The notes beneath the pieces are model-generated. The model saw only the letters and a program-made list of their open reading frames with translations, made no database searches and was not told the DNA's origin. DNA of 64,000 nt, from assembly GCA_023213395.1 (NCBI GenBank), contig CM041465.1, positions 86,621,741 to 86,685,740 of the forward strand. Reading direction: 5' to 3'. The stretch is from Cycas panzhihuaensis. Its lineage: Eukaryota > Cycadophyta. Numbering within the stretch: the first letter of the stretch is position 1; each line of letters opens with the position of its first letter. Below are positions 10,446 to 23,424 of the stretch, piece by piece. The position numbers were made by a program, and so were the translations under genes.

Positions 10446-13400
10446 TGTTTCTCAGCTACTAGGAATGGACATGGACGACACCTCTCAGGTAAGTACAAGT
10501 ATATTTCTGTCCTCGCTTTTCATTGACTTTAGGATGTAATTGAATTGTCATTAGACACATTTTGCATGATTGTTATGCCTGGCTTGCTTGCCTATGTTTG
10601 CATCAACTACTTTAGCCTATGATAACTTAGGACTAACATCCCATGGCTCCTCATGGTCCTCCACAATGTCTCCACATCATCCTCAAGCACTCTTAGCTCC
10701 CGCAGCTTGTTCTTTACCACCTTTTAGTGTGATGTGATCCCTAATGACCTGTTTAGGCCTGATCACCATCCTCACTTGCCACTTGTTCCTCACGAGGCCT
10801 AGTTACCACCTTTTCCTTACTTCTTATGGTCTCACCAACTCTTAAAATCCCCTAGATGCCCCAACAACTCATTATTTTGGCCTTTTGGGGTCTAGAAACC
10901 CCTTTTTTGGGAGCCTTCTAGGCTCCCCTTTTGTTTTCACCTTGTTTTAAGCACATCACTGCATTGTTCATGGTACCGCGACAAACTCTATGATACCATG
11001 AAGTTTGGCATGGTGCGATTGTCCACTCTTAGTTTTTGGCATGCCACAACCAGTTTCATATTAATCAAACCGACACATCAGACTGGCTATTTCGACTTAG
11101 GCGATCCCTAATCACCTAGTAAGTTAGGGTTAGGTTTAAAAACCCAAATTTTAGCTCATTTTTCCTCTTCTTGACTCACGTTTGGAAAAAAGAAAGCTTC
11201 TCTTCAGCCCCTCCTGCTCTTCACTCTTGTCTCTTCCTTCCTTAGGGTAAAAACCCTAAGTCACATGTCTATAATAGCCTAATCTGAATAGGTCCTCCTC
11301 CCAAGTGCTCCATCAAGTCATTGGTACCAAGTTTTCTTACAGGTTTCACTTCTTTCTAGCATCATTACAGGGATCTCTCATCTATCCTTCTAGGGAGACC
11401 CTTCTCTCCCAACCAATTCATGAGGTTAAATTGTTTTAAACCAATTTTAGCAGGAATTTTTAGACCTGCATTTGGTCATCTCTTTCTCTTGGCAATAGGG
11501 TTTCCTGCATATTATTTCAATTTTCTTTTATAAACCCTGCCATACACTTCTTTTCTGGAAGGCAAACACTTCCTCTTCCCGGCTCATTTCCTCCACGCCT
11601 TGAGGTCTCTCCTGGGTTCTTACCAAGAAGGTTGAGAGAAAAGGCTGCAACAAAGGGAGAAAGGAGTTTGAGGCTAAGGTTCTGACCCTCTTGGCCATCT
11701 CCTCTAGGGAAATCCTCTATCCTTTGCAACTTTTCTCACCTTATACCTCTCTTGTGCACCCAAAAACCCGTAAGGGAAGGGATTTTACCAGTTGTAGCAT
11801 TCACAACTACTTGAAATGCCTATAACTAGCTTTTATATTCCATTAAAATCTGGTTTTTACAACAAGTCTTTGTAGTTTGCAAGCTTCTAGCCTCATCTTA
11901 GAAATCTTGCAAAAGTCGCATATTGCAACTTTTGTAACTTTTGCATTTTTTACAACTTTTACTACTCACAAGCCTTGTTGCCTTTCTGTCACTTGAAAGC
12001 TTTAACTTCTTGTTTGAACCATTGATCTAGAGTGCTTGGATGTGTGGAGGTACCTTACTTGGGGGGCTAGCCATTTCGAGGCTATCTTTCTCTTCCTTTC
12101 TAACCCCCTTCTCCCATAGTTGTTGGAGCATTTTACATGCATGCAAAGCAAAGTTTAGGTTACATATTGTATTTATTTAAAAGACATTTATATAAGATCA
12201 CATCCTTTTTCTTTCAATAAGCATACACGCACATATATGAGTGTACATTTATTCTTATGTGTATCTAGCACCCGTGGGAAGGCGAGAAACAACTTGTTGT
12301 GCAGGTCTCACCTTTTGGAGCAAGCGAAGATCATTGTGGAAGGTACGTACACCTTTTTTATTTTCACTATTTTGCTTTAAACTTTCTTTGTGAGTGACTC
12401 TTTTTTTTCTTTTTGTTTCTTCCTGCACTAGTTCTTGGGGAAGATAAGGAAGCCTCGATGGTAGTTCCCCCGCGACACCAACCGCGGTACGGAGCACTAG
12501 GTAGGCGAAATAGGATCGTGAGAAAAGAGAAGGGTTTACTACACTGGCCATCTTAGTTCCAGGTGCACCTCTTCCTACCCTATCTTCTTGCTCACCCTTC
12601 TCCCCCATTTCCTAAAGAAGAAAAAAAGGAAAAAGAAAAGGTTACGCTTACTCTGTTTCTTGCAGATTTCTTGATTTGCTCATTAGGAAAAGAAACCACT
12701 ATTTTGTATGTGTAGGTATTAACCCTACTAATGGAGCAGTTTCCTACCTTTATTGCATTTCGTTCCCCTTTTCTTGCATCCATTAGGCTAAGGGTACAAA
12801 GGGTTGTGAGCTCCTCTATCACTACCATCTTTTTTTCTCCCCATGTGCTACCAGGGTAGCTTGCACTAGTTGTTATATTCTCTTTGTACGATTTCCAGCT
12901 TTCTTGGTTCCTTTGTTTTTATTGATATTTGTAAAAGAAAAGAGAGGGAGAGGTAAGAATCGAAAGAGAGTGTTATTGTTCTTTTCCTTCTCCTTTTAAT
13001 TTGTGATAAATTAGAAATAACAACACTTCATAACACCACCCTATTCATTATAAAACAAAATAAAAGATACCTTGCATAACGCCCCACACATCTAGCTATC
13101 TGCCTAAGGTGTTGGCATCTTAGGAGCATCCTCCTCAAGGTGCTCCTTTTTGGTAAGGCATCATCTTGCCCTACCCCCATTTAAGAGTCGATCTTTTTCC
13201 ACCCAACGTCCTCTTTGCACCCTCACTATCCACCATTCCTTTCTTATCTGTAGGTACCCCTTTCTCCATTGGGGTTTACCTCCTCCTTTCACTCTTTCCT
13301 GGGAAAGGTGCCTTTCATCTCAACTCTCCTTCTTTGACCATTTAGGATAGGAGGGTCCCTTTGAGGCTACTCGGTAAACCAAGGAAGCCCCTTGCCCATC

Positions 13401-13595
13401 TCAAATCTGAGAAGGTGCTCACCATAAGGGAAGGTTTGTGCACCATTTGTGAGTCCTCAAACCTGCGTTCTGACACACGAACACCTTTTGTGGGTAATCC
13501 TTTCTTTTGCTTACAAGGATCCTTTAGCCCCATAATTGATGATTGTATAGGCTTGATCCCCTTGCATCTGGTGACCCCTCAGAGGTGCGCTTCCA
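10446..13595 (+). repeat. 5' LTR of Tat copy B
   Basis: It starts TGTTTCTCAGCTACTAGG and ends GCGCTTCCA directly before the primer-binding site. The start is a true edge because different sequence (copia) lies to its left, and it matches the outer end of copy C at 36399 and 21730. It contains the GGTACC/AGTTTG motif cluster near 10967-11020 and a likely TATA region (TTTAAAAACCC) near 11135-11145. Confidence 0.85.
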
Positions 13596-13596
13596 C

Positions 13597-13616
13597 TGGG
13601 GACCATACTGGGGACT
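13597..13616 (+). other. Primer-binding site of Tat copy B
   Basis: TGGGGACCATACTGGGGACT follows the LTR end after a one-base spacer. It matches the same site in copies A, C and E with a few changes; the consensus appears to begin TGGCGACTATACTGGGGA. Confidence 0.65.
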
Positions 13617-13756
13617 CGTCAGTAAAGGGTCTATGTTAGTTTCCTTTCTTTTGGCGCTACCTCTCCTTTGGTAGTTCTTCTTGATTCGTTGAGAAACCCC
13701 CAACATTTATCATTTTGTCATTTCTCTTTCTTCCAAATCTTAGGAAGGACTTGTAT

Positions 13757-16160
13757 GCGACAATTCTCTCGTCATTTGCGAGGTCTCCCTCCTTCTTTAG
13801 AAGACTCACCTTATTTCCTCCTTCTGTTGTCTGATTCTGAACCAGCTACGAAGGGATTCTCTTCGGATTGGGCATACCATGCCTACATTTTCGAAACCTA
13901 TCAACCTTCAACCTCTTTCTAAGGTCCCACCCAAGAGGGTAAAGACCCCATCTTTTATTCAGGTGATCAAGAGCACCCACATGTCCATCATCTTTCTACC
14001 CACGATGTGGAAGCTCCCTCCCCCATGAGGTATCGCCATCTTTATGACAATGCCCATAAGGATCGCCTTATGGGTCCACTTTATATAAGGATCCTTCAAC
14101 CTCATATGAGCAAGTGGGAACCCCTCCTACGGATGTGGTGGAAGTGCTTAATCAGTGCTTTTAAGTGGCTAGTCTCCAGCCTCTTCCCAAGTGGTTGGAA
14201 AGCATCTTGTGAAGTATGGTGCCCTCCTCCTCCACATTCGCACCCTCGCACTCATCCCACTTAGTTTTATTATCTGCAACGGGGCTATCCCTCATTGCTT
14301 CTTCCTCTTCTAGTGGCCTGTATTCTTTAGGGGCTACCCGAGGTATGCTCACTTCCTAACTTGGGTTGAGTATACCTCCTCCTAGTCATGCAACCACACC
14401 TCAGCCAACCATGGTTCATCCACCTTCCGTTAGACCTAGGGGGCCTACGTGTCCCCCTACTTCCAGCCATGTAGGATAAATCCCCACGTACCCCCATGCT
14501 CAACCTAAGGATTCATCTCTTTACGTACCCCTAGGATATACTTCCCAACCACAGGGGCAGGGTAAAGGGAATCATATTCTCGTCTATGAGGTGGACTCCT
14601 TTCATCCATATGGTGTTGTGCCACCTACAAGTGGCCCATATGGGTAAAATTTGGTCCCACGCCTATCTATTCCTTCTTCTCACATCTCTTCATATATGGT
14701 GCCTTCGCAAGGAGGATATGCCCCTTCTCAAGGCACCCTCTCCCAAGCCCCCTTTCAACAAGGGGCATACCCTTAAGGGGGCATAGGTCCTTCCTAACCA
14801 TCTGCTCCTTTTTCAATCCCCTCACACCTGAGATTAGTTCCCTCCCACTAAGTGGGAGGAAGTTCATATCCCCTTTTGGGCCAAGTTTCCCAATGAGGAT
14901 TTGGGAACCTTGGCCTACTTCCTCCTTCATCCTTCATTGACCCGATAGTTCAACTAAGGGCCCATCCCTTTGTGGATTATAGGTCAACTCCCTTATCGAT
15001 CGAGGTGCTAAGGACTAACTTACTGCCTCATCCTCTTGAGGTACCCAAGTTCGATGGGACCTCTTCTCAAGACCTAATGGAACACATCATAACCTTTTCT
15101 ATGGCGTGTATCGACTATTGGGCTTATAGTCATATCTTGATGAAGCTCTTCTCGTGTTCCTTGCAAGGCGATGTCCTCAAGTGGTTCTATCGCCTTTCTA
15201 TGCATTCAATTCACTTATTCCAATAGCTCGTAGATGAGTTCATTAACTACTTTGACATTACTTGCTCCTTTGAGAGTGGAATGAAGGCCATTTTATCCCT
15301 CAAACAAGGTCACGAGGAAATAAATCATGACTTTAGTAGCCATTTTCATGATCTCCTCTACTCCACAAAGGTAACCTGGTCCAAAGAGTTAAAAAGGGAT
15401 CTTTTTGTGAATGCCCTTCGTCCTAAAGTACATGTTGAGGTCCTCAAGATGGGGGCAACCACATGTTACTCTACCATAGCCAAATGTTTGGCTCTTGAGG
15501 TTATTGAGATCTAAGTGGGTCTCAAGAAACCTCTTAAGTCATCGTAACGATGTGAGGCACCCCCTCCATCTTGCAACACTAAAACTCAACAACCTCCTAA
15601 GTCTTCGATCCACTCGACAGAGAAGACCTTAGACCCATTGACTTCTACCATACATTCTTTCGAATGTACGATGAAGGAGCTTAAACCCCAAGCTCCTCCT
15701 TCATCATCGACATCTCATAAACCTATTCATCAAGCCTTCTAAGCTGCACCTTCTAAGAATGGAAATACCCATGCTTCTCAAGCGAGGAAGATGAACTCTT
15801 CCTTAGAGAATAAATGGTACTCTATTCATAGCGAGTGTTTCTATGAGGACTCGTAATGCAGGGCACAATATTCCAAATCTGCCATGCATCATGACTCCTC
15901 TTCTAAATGGGCATCTAAGCCTAATCTAGACCAACCCGTTCATAGAGATCCTTTCCCCAAACATGGGAAATAAGATCAGCATACCCACGGGGAATGAGAT
16001 CAGCAAAGGGGGAATCAAAATAGGGGAAGATCCCCTAACCCTCGCCCAATGCAAGCTAAGGGGAAGGGAATAAGGAACTCTTCCTCCTCTTCTGATTCTC
16101 GCCACCAAACCCCTTCTCCCTCTCAATCTAGAAATAAGGGAAAGAGAGTTATCCAGATGC
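13757..16160 (+). pseudogene. Gag pseudogene of Tat copy B
   Basis: The N-terminal block SSDWAYHAYIFETYQPS lies at 13855-13910 in an open stretch beginning 13668. The gag core begins at 14972 (MDYRSTPLSIEVLRTNLLPH, FSMACIDYWAYSHILMKLF) and continues at 15281-15514 (LKQGHEEINHDF, VEVLKMGATTCYS). The zinc knuckle near 15815 reads WYSIHSECFYEDS, with the first Cys changed to Tyr and a stop following. Frameshifts and stops near 13920, 15224 and 15512 break it into pieces. A basic Ser/Lys-rich tail (16049-16150) leads into the protease region. Confidence 0.8.
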
Positions 16161-16965
16161 TTGATACCATGCCGTTGTATGCTTTGACTCGGTCTGAAGT
16201 AGCCAAAGAAGCCATAGGAGCCTCTTCTTCCTCTCTGCTTGATCCTCCTTTAGAGAATCCTCTTTCAGAGATTCCACCGCTCCCCAAGATAATTCCTGTT
16301 CACCCTGGTCATTATAATTTTCGAAGGGTGCTTCTCCAACCCACTAGAAAGGGAAAACTCTTCTCCATCATTAATAAGCTTCACACTGTGGCTGCGAGGA
16401 TGTCCATGATGGATGTCTTAAGGAGCTATCAAGAGCAGCATGCTCTCCTCCTTGAGGCTTTAGGATTGGCCGACACTTCCATTCACGCCTTGGGTGTTGC
16501 CATAAGCCATAAACCTGTTATCTTATTTGACCTTAAAGATCTACCCCTAACCAGCAAAAGGGAATGCCAATGGCACTACCCTTTCACTATATCCATAGAC
16601 ACTCCTGGGCATACTCTTCGAAGAACTATTGTAGATAAGGGTTCTTCTATCAATGTTATGTGCTTATGAATCATGCAAGAGTAGGCATACCAGCTCTTAA
16701 GCCAGTCCCATAGCGTTGTCAAGGCTATGATGGTAGCAAGAAAATGCCTTTGGGGTCTGTCTCTATTTCTCTTACCCTTAAGGATAAAACCATTCTCACT
16801 AACATCGTGGTCCTCGAAATAGAGGTGGACTACAATATTTTGTTGGGACATCCATGGCTCAACCAAATGGGAGCCATATGTTTGTCTCGTTGGGGGCAAC
16901 TCAAGTTCGTCCACAAAGGGAAAATGAAGGTTGTTGCCTGGGAGCCTCCTCCCACCAAGTAATCG
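16160..16965 (+). pseudogene. Protease region of Tat copy B
   Basis: The open stretch 16049-16669 carries the conserved linker (MSMMDVLRSYQEQHALLLEA) and the active-site segment TIVDKGSSINVM, in which the family DNG has become DKG. The second half is 16744-16962, with LGSVSISLTLKDK and NILLGHPWLNQMG, the latter matching the G-x-PWL segment that ends plant gypsy proteases. A stop and a frameshift separate the halves near 16670-16740. Confidence 0.75.
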
Positions 16966-17099
16966 CATCAATCCCATTAAGCGGTTCATGGCCTAGTAAA
17001 GGGCAACAAGGGCCCATGCGTCCATGCTTTCGCTTGCTCTATTAGCATTCCTAGTTCATCTTGTTCAGAAGAGGGCCCTTCCCCTTCTTCATCCAACCT

Positions 17100-18515
17100 C
17101 ATTCGTTTCACTTATATTGGTGTGGGGAGTTATAGGTACCTCGCCATGTTGAGTGACGATGAGTCTGACGGTGAGGATGAGGACCTCCCTCATCCTATAT
17201 CCCTCCTAAACCTGAGTAGGGGGTGTTCGCTTTGTTTCGAGTCCCAACCTGAAGCTTCTTTTGTTGAGGAGCCTGGCCTTCTTGCCAAGTCACACGTCAC
17301 TACTCTCGTTTCTTGTGTGACTTCCCATCTCACTTCATCTTTTACCTCATCACCCTCTTCGAGTGATAAGGTAAGGGAACCTCCCATTACCTATCACAAG
17401 AGGTCATCCTCTGACTCTTCTGAAGAGTCTCCCAACTATATTAAGTGGTTGGTCAATCGTTATGGCCCCGCCGCTCCTCCTACTCCTCATTCCTTGTCTT
17501 CTTGAAGCATAACTATCCATGGGATAGATTGCTTCAAGAACGACGATGCGTTATTAGAGCATCTAGAAGGCTCCATGCCCAACCTCCCTCTTGGTCACCA
17601 TAAACTTGGTTACTGAAAGATTCTAGCCCTTAGGTCACCCTTAACCGACCCAAGCCTGCCTAACTCTTCTTCACCCCTTCCTATTGACCAAGCCCCCTTT
17701 CATTTCAAGGAAGGGAATTGCATGTACATGGGGGCAACCAAGGACATCATCCTTGCTTTTAGCAAGGTCATCAAGGTAGGAGTGGATTGTTACCCTGAAG
17801 AAATAAAGGAATACACCATTCTTTTTCAAGAGTTTTGTGACATTTTCGCATGGGATTACACTGACATGAAGGGAATAAACCCCTCCATTATCACCTATAA
17901 CCTTACTACTATTTTGAGCACTCGCCCTGTGTGGCAAAAGCAACACCCCATCCATCCTAAACTATCTGCCACTGTGAAGATGGAAGTTGAGAAACTCTTT
18001 GATGCAGGGTTGATCACCTCCATTGATTACCCCAAGTGGATCTCAAACATCATTCCCAATGCTAAAAGGAATAAAACGATCTATATATGTATTAATTTCT
18101 GTGATATCAACAATGCATGTCCCAAAGACAACTTCCCCCTACCTTTTATCCATCAAATCATTGATCGAACTGCTGGATTCGAAGTCATGTCCTAGATGGA
18201 TGGCTTCTTTGGGTATAACTAGATCCAAATCTCTCCTGAAGACTGTCATAAAATGACCTTCACCACTTCTTGGGGTACCTTCACTTACAAATCAATTCCC
18301 TTTGGACTAAAAAATGTAGGTGTCACTTACTAAAGGACGACGCAGTTCATCTTTTATGACCTCATAAATAAAACCCTCAAGGTCTTCATGGACGACATGA
18401 TGGGTCTTTCACGTAAAAGTACCCAGCATCTCGATGATTTGCGCATCATCTTTATTAGGTATCATAAATACCATGTTAGCTTGAACCCTCTTAAATGTGT
18501 GTTTGCTATAACAGC
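17100..18515 (+). pseudogene. RT of Tat copy B, N-terminal part, interrupted at 18515
   Basis: A spacer domain (17122-17505) is followed by RT from about 17722. Visible blocks are FAWDYTDMKGINPSIITYNL, LFDAGLITSIDYPKWISNI, NNACPKDNFPLPFIHQI and the catalytic box FMDDMMGLS at 18385-18405, with both aspartates intact. The NNACPKDNFPLPF block is diagnostic of Tat/Athila-type RTs. The coding sequence stops at 18515 where the LTR of copy C begins and continues at 36400 with KLLGFLVSK. Confidence 0.85.
18511..18515. repeat. Target-site duplication, left, of Tat copy C (ACAGC)
   Basis: Five bases before the LTR of copy C. The right counterpart is ATAGC at 36400-36404, four of five identical. Both fall at the same codon pair of the interrupted RT gene, which supports a real duplication that has since mutated. 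Confidence 0.65.
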
Positions 18516-21500
18516 TGGAAGTGTACCTCTAGGGTTCACTAGATACGAAGAGATCAAGCTAATATAATCAATAGTCATAGGGCTCAAGGATCTATAGAAG
18601 CGAAGGAAATAATTACCCACAAAGGGCATCGATGCGTCGAAATGTAGATTCAAGGACCCACAAATGGCAGACAAACTCCCCCTCAAGGTAAGCACCTCCT
18701 CAATTCGAAGCAGACAAAGGGGGGCACCCTCGGTTTGCCGAGTAGCCTCAAGGGACCCTCCTATCCTAGATAGCCAAGGAAGGAGGGTTGAGATGGATAC
18801 ACCCTTGCCAAGGAGAGGGAACGGGAGAGGTAGGTCCTAACTGAAAGAGGAAGTACCTACGAGTAAGCGATGGGTGATTGGTAGTGTGGATGACAAGGGG
18901 AAGTTGGGCTGAAAGAGGTCAACTTCTAAATGGAAGTAAGACAAAGTGAGGCCTCATTGAAAGGGGGAGGAAAACCTTAGGGGGGAATGGCCCTAAGATG
19001 TCTACACCTGAAACAAATGACTAGATGTAGGAGGAGTTACGTAATGTATCATGTTTCTTTGTTTTTGTTATACAATGAGATAAGATAGTGCTATGAGTTG
19101 TTATTTCTGATTTATATTTGGATTAAAAAAGAATTAAATAAGAAAAAGACAACAACTCTCTCTCTCTTCCTAGATCCTAGCCTCTCTCTTTTTATCTTTT
19201 TATAAGCATAAAAAGAAACAAGCAGGCAGGAAGCGCAGGAAGAGGATGCAAGGGACTAATGCAAGTCAACCCAATGGTATGTGGGAAAAAGGATAGGTTA
19301 GGAATAGAGGGACTCACAACCCTTTACACTCAAACTCTGGCGAGTGCGAGAGTTTGAGCCAAGAGAGGGAGGGTAAAGATGTAACTAGTAGGGATTGACG
19401 CCTACTTGTGCAAAGTAATTACCCTCCCCCCTACATGATCAAACAAGTTAAGCAACAAATAATGAAACACAAAATGATCTTCTCTTTTGTTCTTCCTTTT
19501 CTTCTTTTGGGAGTAAAAAGGTGGGGGAAGGAATGAGTAAGAGGATAAGATAGAAGTGGTGCACCTGGAAACTAGACGGTCAGTGTAGAGGCCTTTTCAC
19601 TTTCTTTGCGATCCATACTTGTCCACCCAATGCTCCTTGTCGTGATCGATATGGCGAGAGGAACACTAGCAGGGTTTCTTTACCTTCCCCAACATCCAAA
19701 TACAAAAAGAACCAAAGGAAAAAGAAAGAATTGCTTATAATGAAGTTTCAAAATAATGTAATAACAACAAGAGAGGTATGTACACCTTTTGTGAAGGCCT
19801 TCAATTACTCCAAAAGAGGTAAAACCTACACGACAAATGGTTTATCTTTTCCCAAGGGGCACTAGGCATGCATCGGAGCAAATATATGTATATATGCTTA
19901 TCGAAAGGAAAAGGAAAAAAAGGAGAGTAACCTTATGCAAACATCCTCCAAATAAATACCATGTACAATGTTAGTTTTACTTATTATATAAATAAAGTGT
20001 TTCAATGATTGCGGGAAAAAGGGTAAAAGGAAGAGAGAAGGGCAGCCTTAGAATAACTAACCCTCCTAATGGGGTGTCTCCACGTTCCCAAGTACTCAAG
20101 CAAGCAAATCATGACAGAAGCCAAGTTTTTCCAATGCTATAAGAGCAACAAACTTTGTATACATAAAAGTTACAAGGAAATGTAAAAGTTGAAAATTTTG
20201 CAAAGGTTGTAATGTGCAACTTTTGCAAGATTTTACAAAAAGAGAGGTAAGACTATGTAAATCGAAGGACCTACTACTAAAAATCAGATTTTGTGAAGCT
20301 ATGAAGGCTAGTTGTAGGCATAATAATGTGCTGCTAATGTTGCAACCAATAAGGCTCCCTACCCCAAGGATTTCCAGGTGGACAAAAGAGGTATTGAGAG
20401 AGGAAAAAGGAGCGAAGAGTAGGGGGCTGCCCTTGATAAGATGGCAAAAGGGTATGGAACCCTACCTGAAACTCCTTTCTCTCTTCACTAGACTCTTTTC
20501 TCTCTACCACCTTGAGTGGACCTGAGGGAAACCTCAACGTGTAAGGGAATAAGCCTGAGAAAGGGAAGGGTTTGCCTTATGGAATAGACAAATAGGAGGT
20601 AGTTTTACGCAACAAACTGAAAAGTAAGCAAGGAAACCCTTATGCTTAAGGAAAAGAATGATGTACAAGCTTGTAAATACTTAGCAAAAATAGATCTTAG
20701 GTGAGTGTACCTTATGTGTTGGTTGGGAAAGAAGTTTCCCTTAAAGGAGTGGTGGAGAACCCCTGCAACGATGCAATGAGAGAACTTGACCTACAAACAA
20801 ACTATATACTTATGCCTTGATGGAGTGCTTGTGGAGGAGATCTGTCCCAAAGCTCACTGTTGTAGACATATAACTAAGGGTTGTACCCTAAGGAAGATGA
20901 TGGCTAGACTGAAGGATAGGTACAATAGGTGAGAGCTTTCATTTCAGAAATGTTTCTTAGAGATGAGGAGGAAGAAGAAGAGGAATGAGGCAAATTTTGG
21001 GCTTTTAAACCCAACCCTAGCCTAACGAGTGATTAGGGCTCGCCCTGGGTGGAAAATAACCATGCGCCATGTGTCAATTTCACATTTTATGCAAAATTAG
21101 CCATGGCTAGACAAAAAAATAAATTTAAACTGTTGCATCATGACAAACGTCATGGTACTGCATAGTTTGTAGCAGTACAACAAAATTTGCAATGGTACGC
21201 TCAAAAACTAGCTGAAAACCAAAAAGGGGAGCCCAGAAGGCTCCCTAAAAAGGGGGTCCTAGATCCTGAAAGGATAATAATGCAATGTCGAGGTGCCAAG
21301 AGGGGTTATAGGACCTAAAGGGACCATGATGAATGAGAAAGAGGTGGCAACAAGGCCCCAAAGAGAGACAAGTGGTAAACAAGGGTGACAACCAAGCCTA
21401 AATGAGCTGCCAGGGATCACGTCATACCAAGAAGTGATAAAGGACGTGCTATGGGAGCCAAAAGCACTTAGAGATATTGTGGAGACATGGCAAAGGGTCA

Positions 21501-21730
21501 TAAGATGCGATGGGATGCCTGTCCTGAGTCGTCATAGGTTGGAATATTATGTGCAAACATGAATATGCAGGTAAGCCAAGCATAATGATCATGCAATTAA
21601 TTAATCAATCTGCAACGTATATCTATTAATAATCCAATAGCATCTTGATGCCAATGAAGGTAATGATAGACACATACCTACGCTTACTTGAGGTGAGTCA
21701 TCCATGTCCATTTCTAGTAGCTCAGAAACA
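18516..21730 (-). repeat. 3' LTR of Tat copy C
   Basis: The plus-strand ends are TGGAAGTGTACC and CTCAGAAACA. It aligns throughout with 33208-36399. It carries repeated GCAACTTTTGCA-like stretches near 20200 and the GGTAC/AGTTTG motif cluster at 21136-21200. Confidence 0.85.
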
Positions 21731-22250
21731 TTGCCCCCTTGGTAGCAGAGCCTCGCTGCTCAAAAGCGTGATGCGATGGTGAATGTTGTCAACACAAAGG
21801 TTAGTATCGAGCATTAAAGTATAGTGGTGTCATCATCCAAGGGTGGTGGCAAGTGTTATGGCAGAACATGTGGATAGGGAGGAAAGAGGGGTGGCATAGG
21901 GGATGCCTATGCATCGCTCTAAAATATAATGAAGAGAGGAGAGTGGATGAGAGAGATGCCCCCATCGCATCTATGCGAGGTAAAAGATGTTGATAGTCAC
22001 GAGCATAACAAGATATCATACCAAAAAGTGTGATTACATAATGGAAAGTATGTACAAGAGGGAATCGACATACAGGGGCTTCACACCATGGGTGGTATGA
22101 AGGACAAGGTGAAGAAACAAACCTGGTGGTCACCATAGTTTAACCTCATCAGTGGCCAGCTTTTAGAGGTATGAACAGATCACAAAATAGAAGAAGAGAC
22201 CATCCCAGAACCTGGGTGATTAGGCAACCTGATAGGTTCCTTAGGGACGA
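21731..22250 (-). other. 3' untranslated region next to the 3' LTR of copy C
   Basis: It aligns loosely with 5711-6060 beside the LTR of copy A, so it is a regular part of the family's 3' internal end. No conserved reading frame is visible. No good polypurine tract stands out beside the LTR boundary. Confidence 0.5.
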
Positions 22251-22264
22251 TCATTGAGAAGAGA

Positions 22265-22650
22265 GAGATGATGCTCGAGGATGTGATAAACAAGATTGTT
22301 TGCCTCGGCATTTAAGTCTCAAGGAATGTGTTGAATATCCATGGAGGAGAAACAAGATAGGAGAGATTTGGTGGTTAAAGCGAGGGCTCTCAAATGCGGG
22401 CAATGTACCAGGTAAACTTGGGTAAGTTATGACAAGACGATCTGAGAGTCGCAAAGAGGGACGATGGAACCATGGTAAAAACATAGTGCATCGGTAAGGG
22501 CCTCAATGACAGCTATGTATTCAGCTTTATTATTAATGACCTCAAGGAGGAAGATTTTGGAACACATGTAGTCATATCCAAAGGGGTCACACGGGATCCA
22601 TGCAGCAGTAGAAGGTCCTGGATTACCATGACTTCTTCCATCAATAAAAA
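22265..22650 (-). pseudogene. Archaeal-type RNase H (second RNase H of Tat elements)
   Basis: This enzyme degrades RNA in RNA/DNA hybrids during reverse transcription. Blocks are FIDGRSHGNPGPSTAAW (first catalytic Asp and the G-N-P-G-P signature of plant-type RNase H), NNKAEYIAVIEALTDAL (catalytic Glu), VPLCDSQIVL (catalytic Asp) and HIP.DLNAEANNLV near the end, where the last catalytic Asp is Asn. The domain is complete in length, with two in-frame stops. A frame extending upstream to 22720 adds a hydrophobic leader of doubtful meaning. In described Tat elements this domain usually lies between gypsy RNase H and integrase; here it lies after integrase, about 0.5 kb from the 3' LTR. Confidence 0.8.
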
Positions 22651-23231
22651 TGAGTAATACCATGATGAAGAAGTGAAGATCCCCATCAAACAACAAAAGG
22701 AATAGTGATGGCAGGGTCAATAGGTGGAGAGAAGGGAGGAGAGGTAGCGATGGGGCTAAAAATCACTCAGAAGGCTATGAATATGCATTATGAAAGACAT
22801 GAGAGTCCTGAAAAGAGGCTACTCAGGGACGAGGAAATTGACCTGGCGAAGAGGCAGGGAAACAGTGGCAAAAAGGCCCTTTTGGGGCCCCAAAGGTTGC
22901 TAAAAGGACTAAAATGAGGCCCAGAAAAGGGGACTCACTTCTTTTGGTAGCCCTAAAGGCTTGAATGGGCAACAAGAACAGATCTAGAATGGCAAAACGA
23001 GTCATAGGAGTATAAATATGGGTATGTTTTAGAGCAACACAAACAACGAGATAAAAGGGATCTATGGGAGACTAAAGGGGTCATCAAAAATATGCCAAAA
23101 AGCTCAAAAAGGAGGCCATAGAGGTGAAATAAGGGATGGGCCCTGGAGATAAAGATGATGAGGCCAAGAAAATGGTCTTAAGCGTTGTCACGGTGACAAA
23201 AAAGGAGGAAGTGCCCCTCGGGGCCCTGGCG

Positions 23232-23240
23232 TATATAAAG
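23232..23240 (+). promoter_or_regulatory. TATA box of the antisense unit in copy C
   Basis: GCGTATATAAAGGAAGG is a consensus plant TATA box in GC-richer surroundings. A leader would start about 30 bases on, near 23262-23270. It points opposite to the element's own transcription. Confidence 0.55.
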
Positions 23241-23424
23241 GAAGGACGGTGAAAATGAGATTCATTTTCACGGGCTTGTGATCGATCTAGAGCCCTTTCT
23301 TCTACGTAGCGAAGCCCTACTCGACTTTAGGAGCACACAGTGAGAGATCTGACCGTTGGATCGAGGCAAAGGAGACAACTGATGTGATCAAGACGACAAG
23401 ATGACAGTGGCGAGGCTAGATCTG

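Larger units (their letters stand above)
10446..18515 (+). mobile_element. Tat-type Ty3/gypsy copy B, first part
   Basis: This holds the 5' LTR, primer-binding site, gag, protease and RT on the plus strand. The RT is broken at 18515 by insertion of Tat copy C and resumes at 36400. The left flank, GGTAT at 10441-10445, would be the target-site duplication, but the matching copy is not in the window. Stops are frequent and often look like C-to-T changes at CAG, CAA or CGA codons. Confidence 0.85.
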
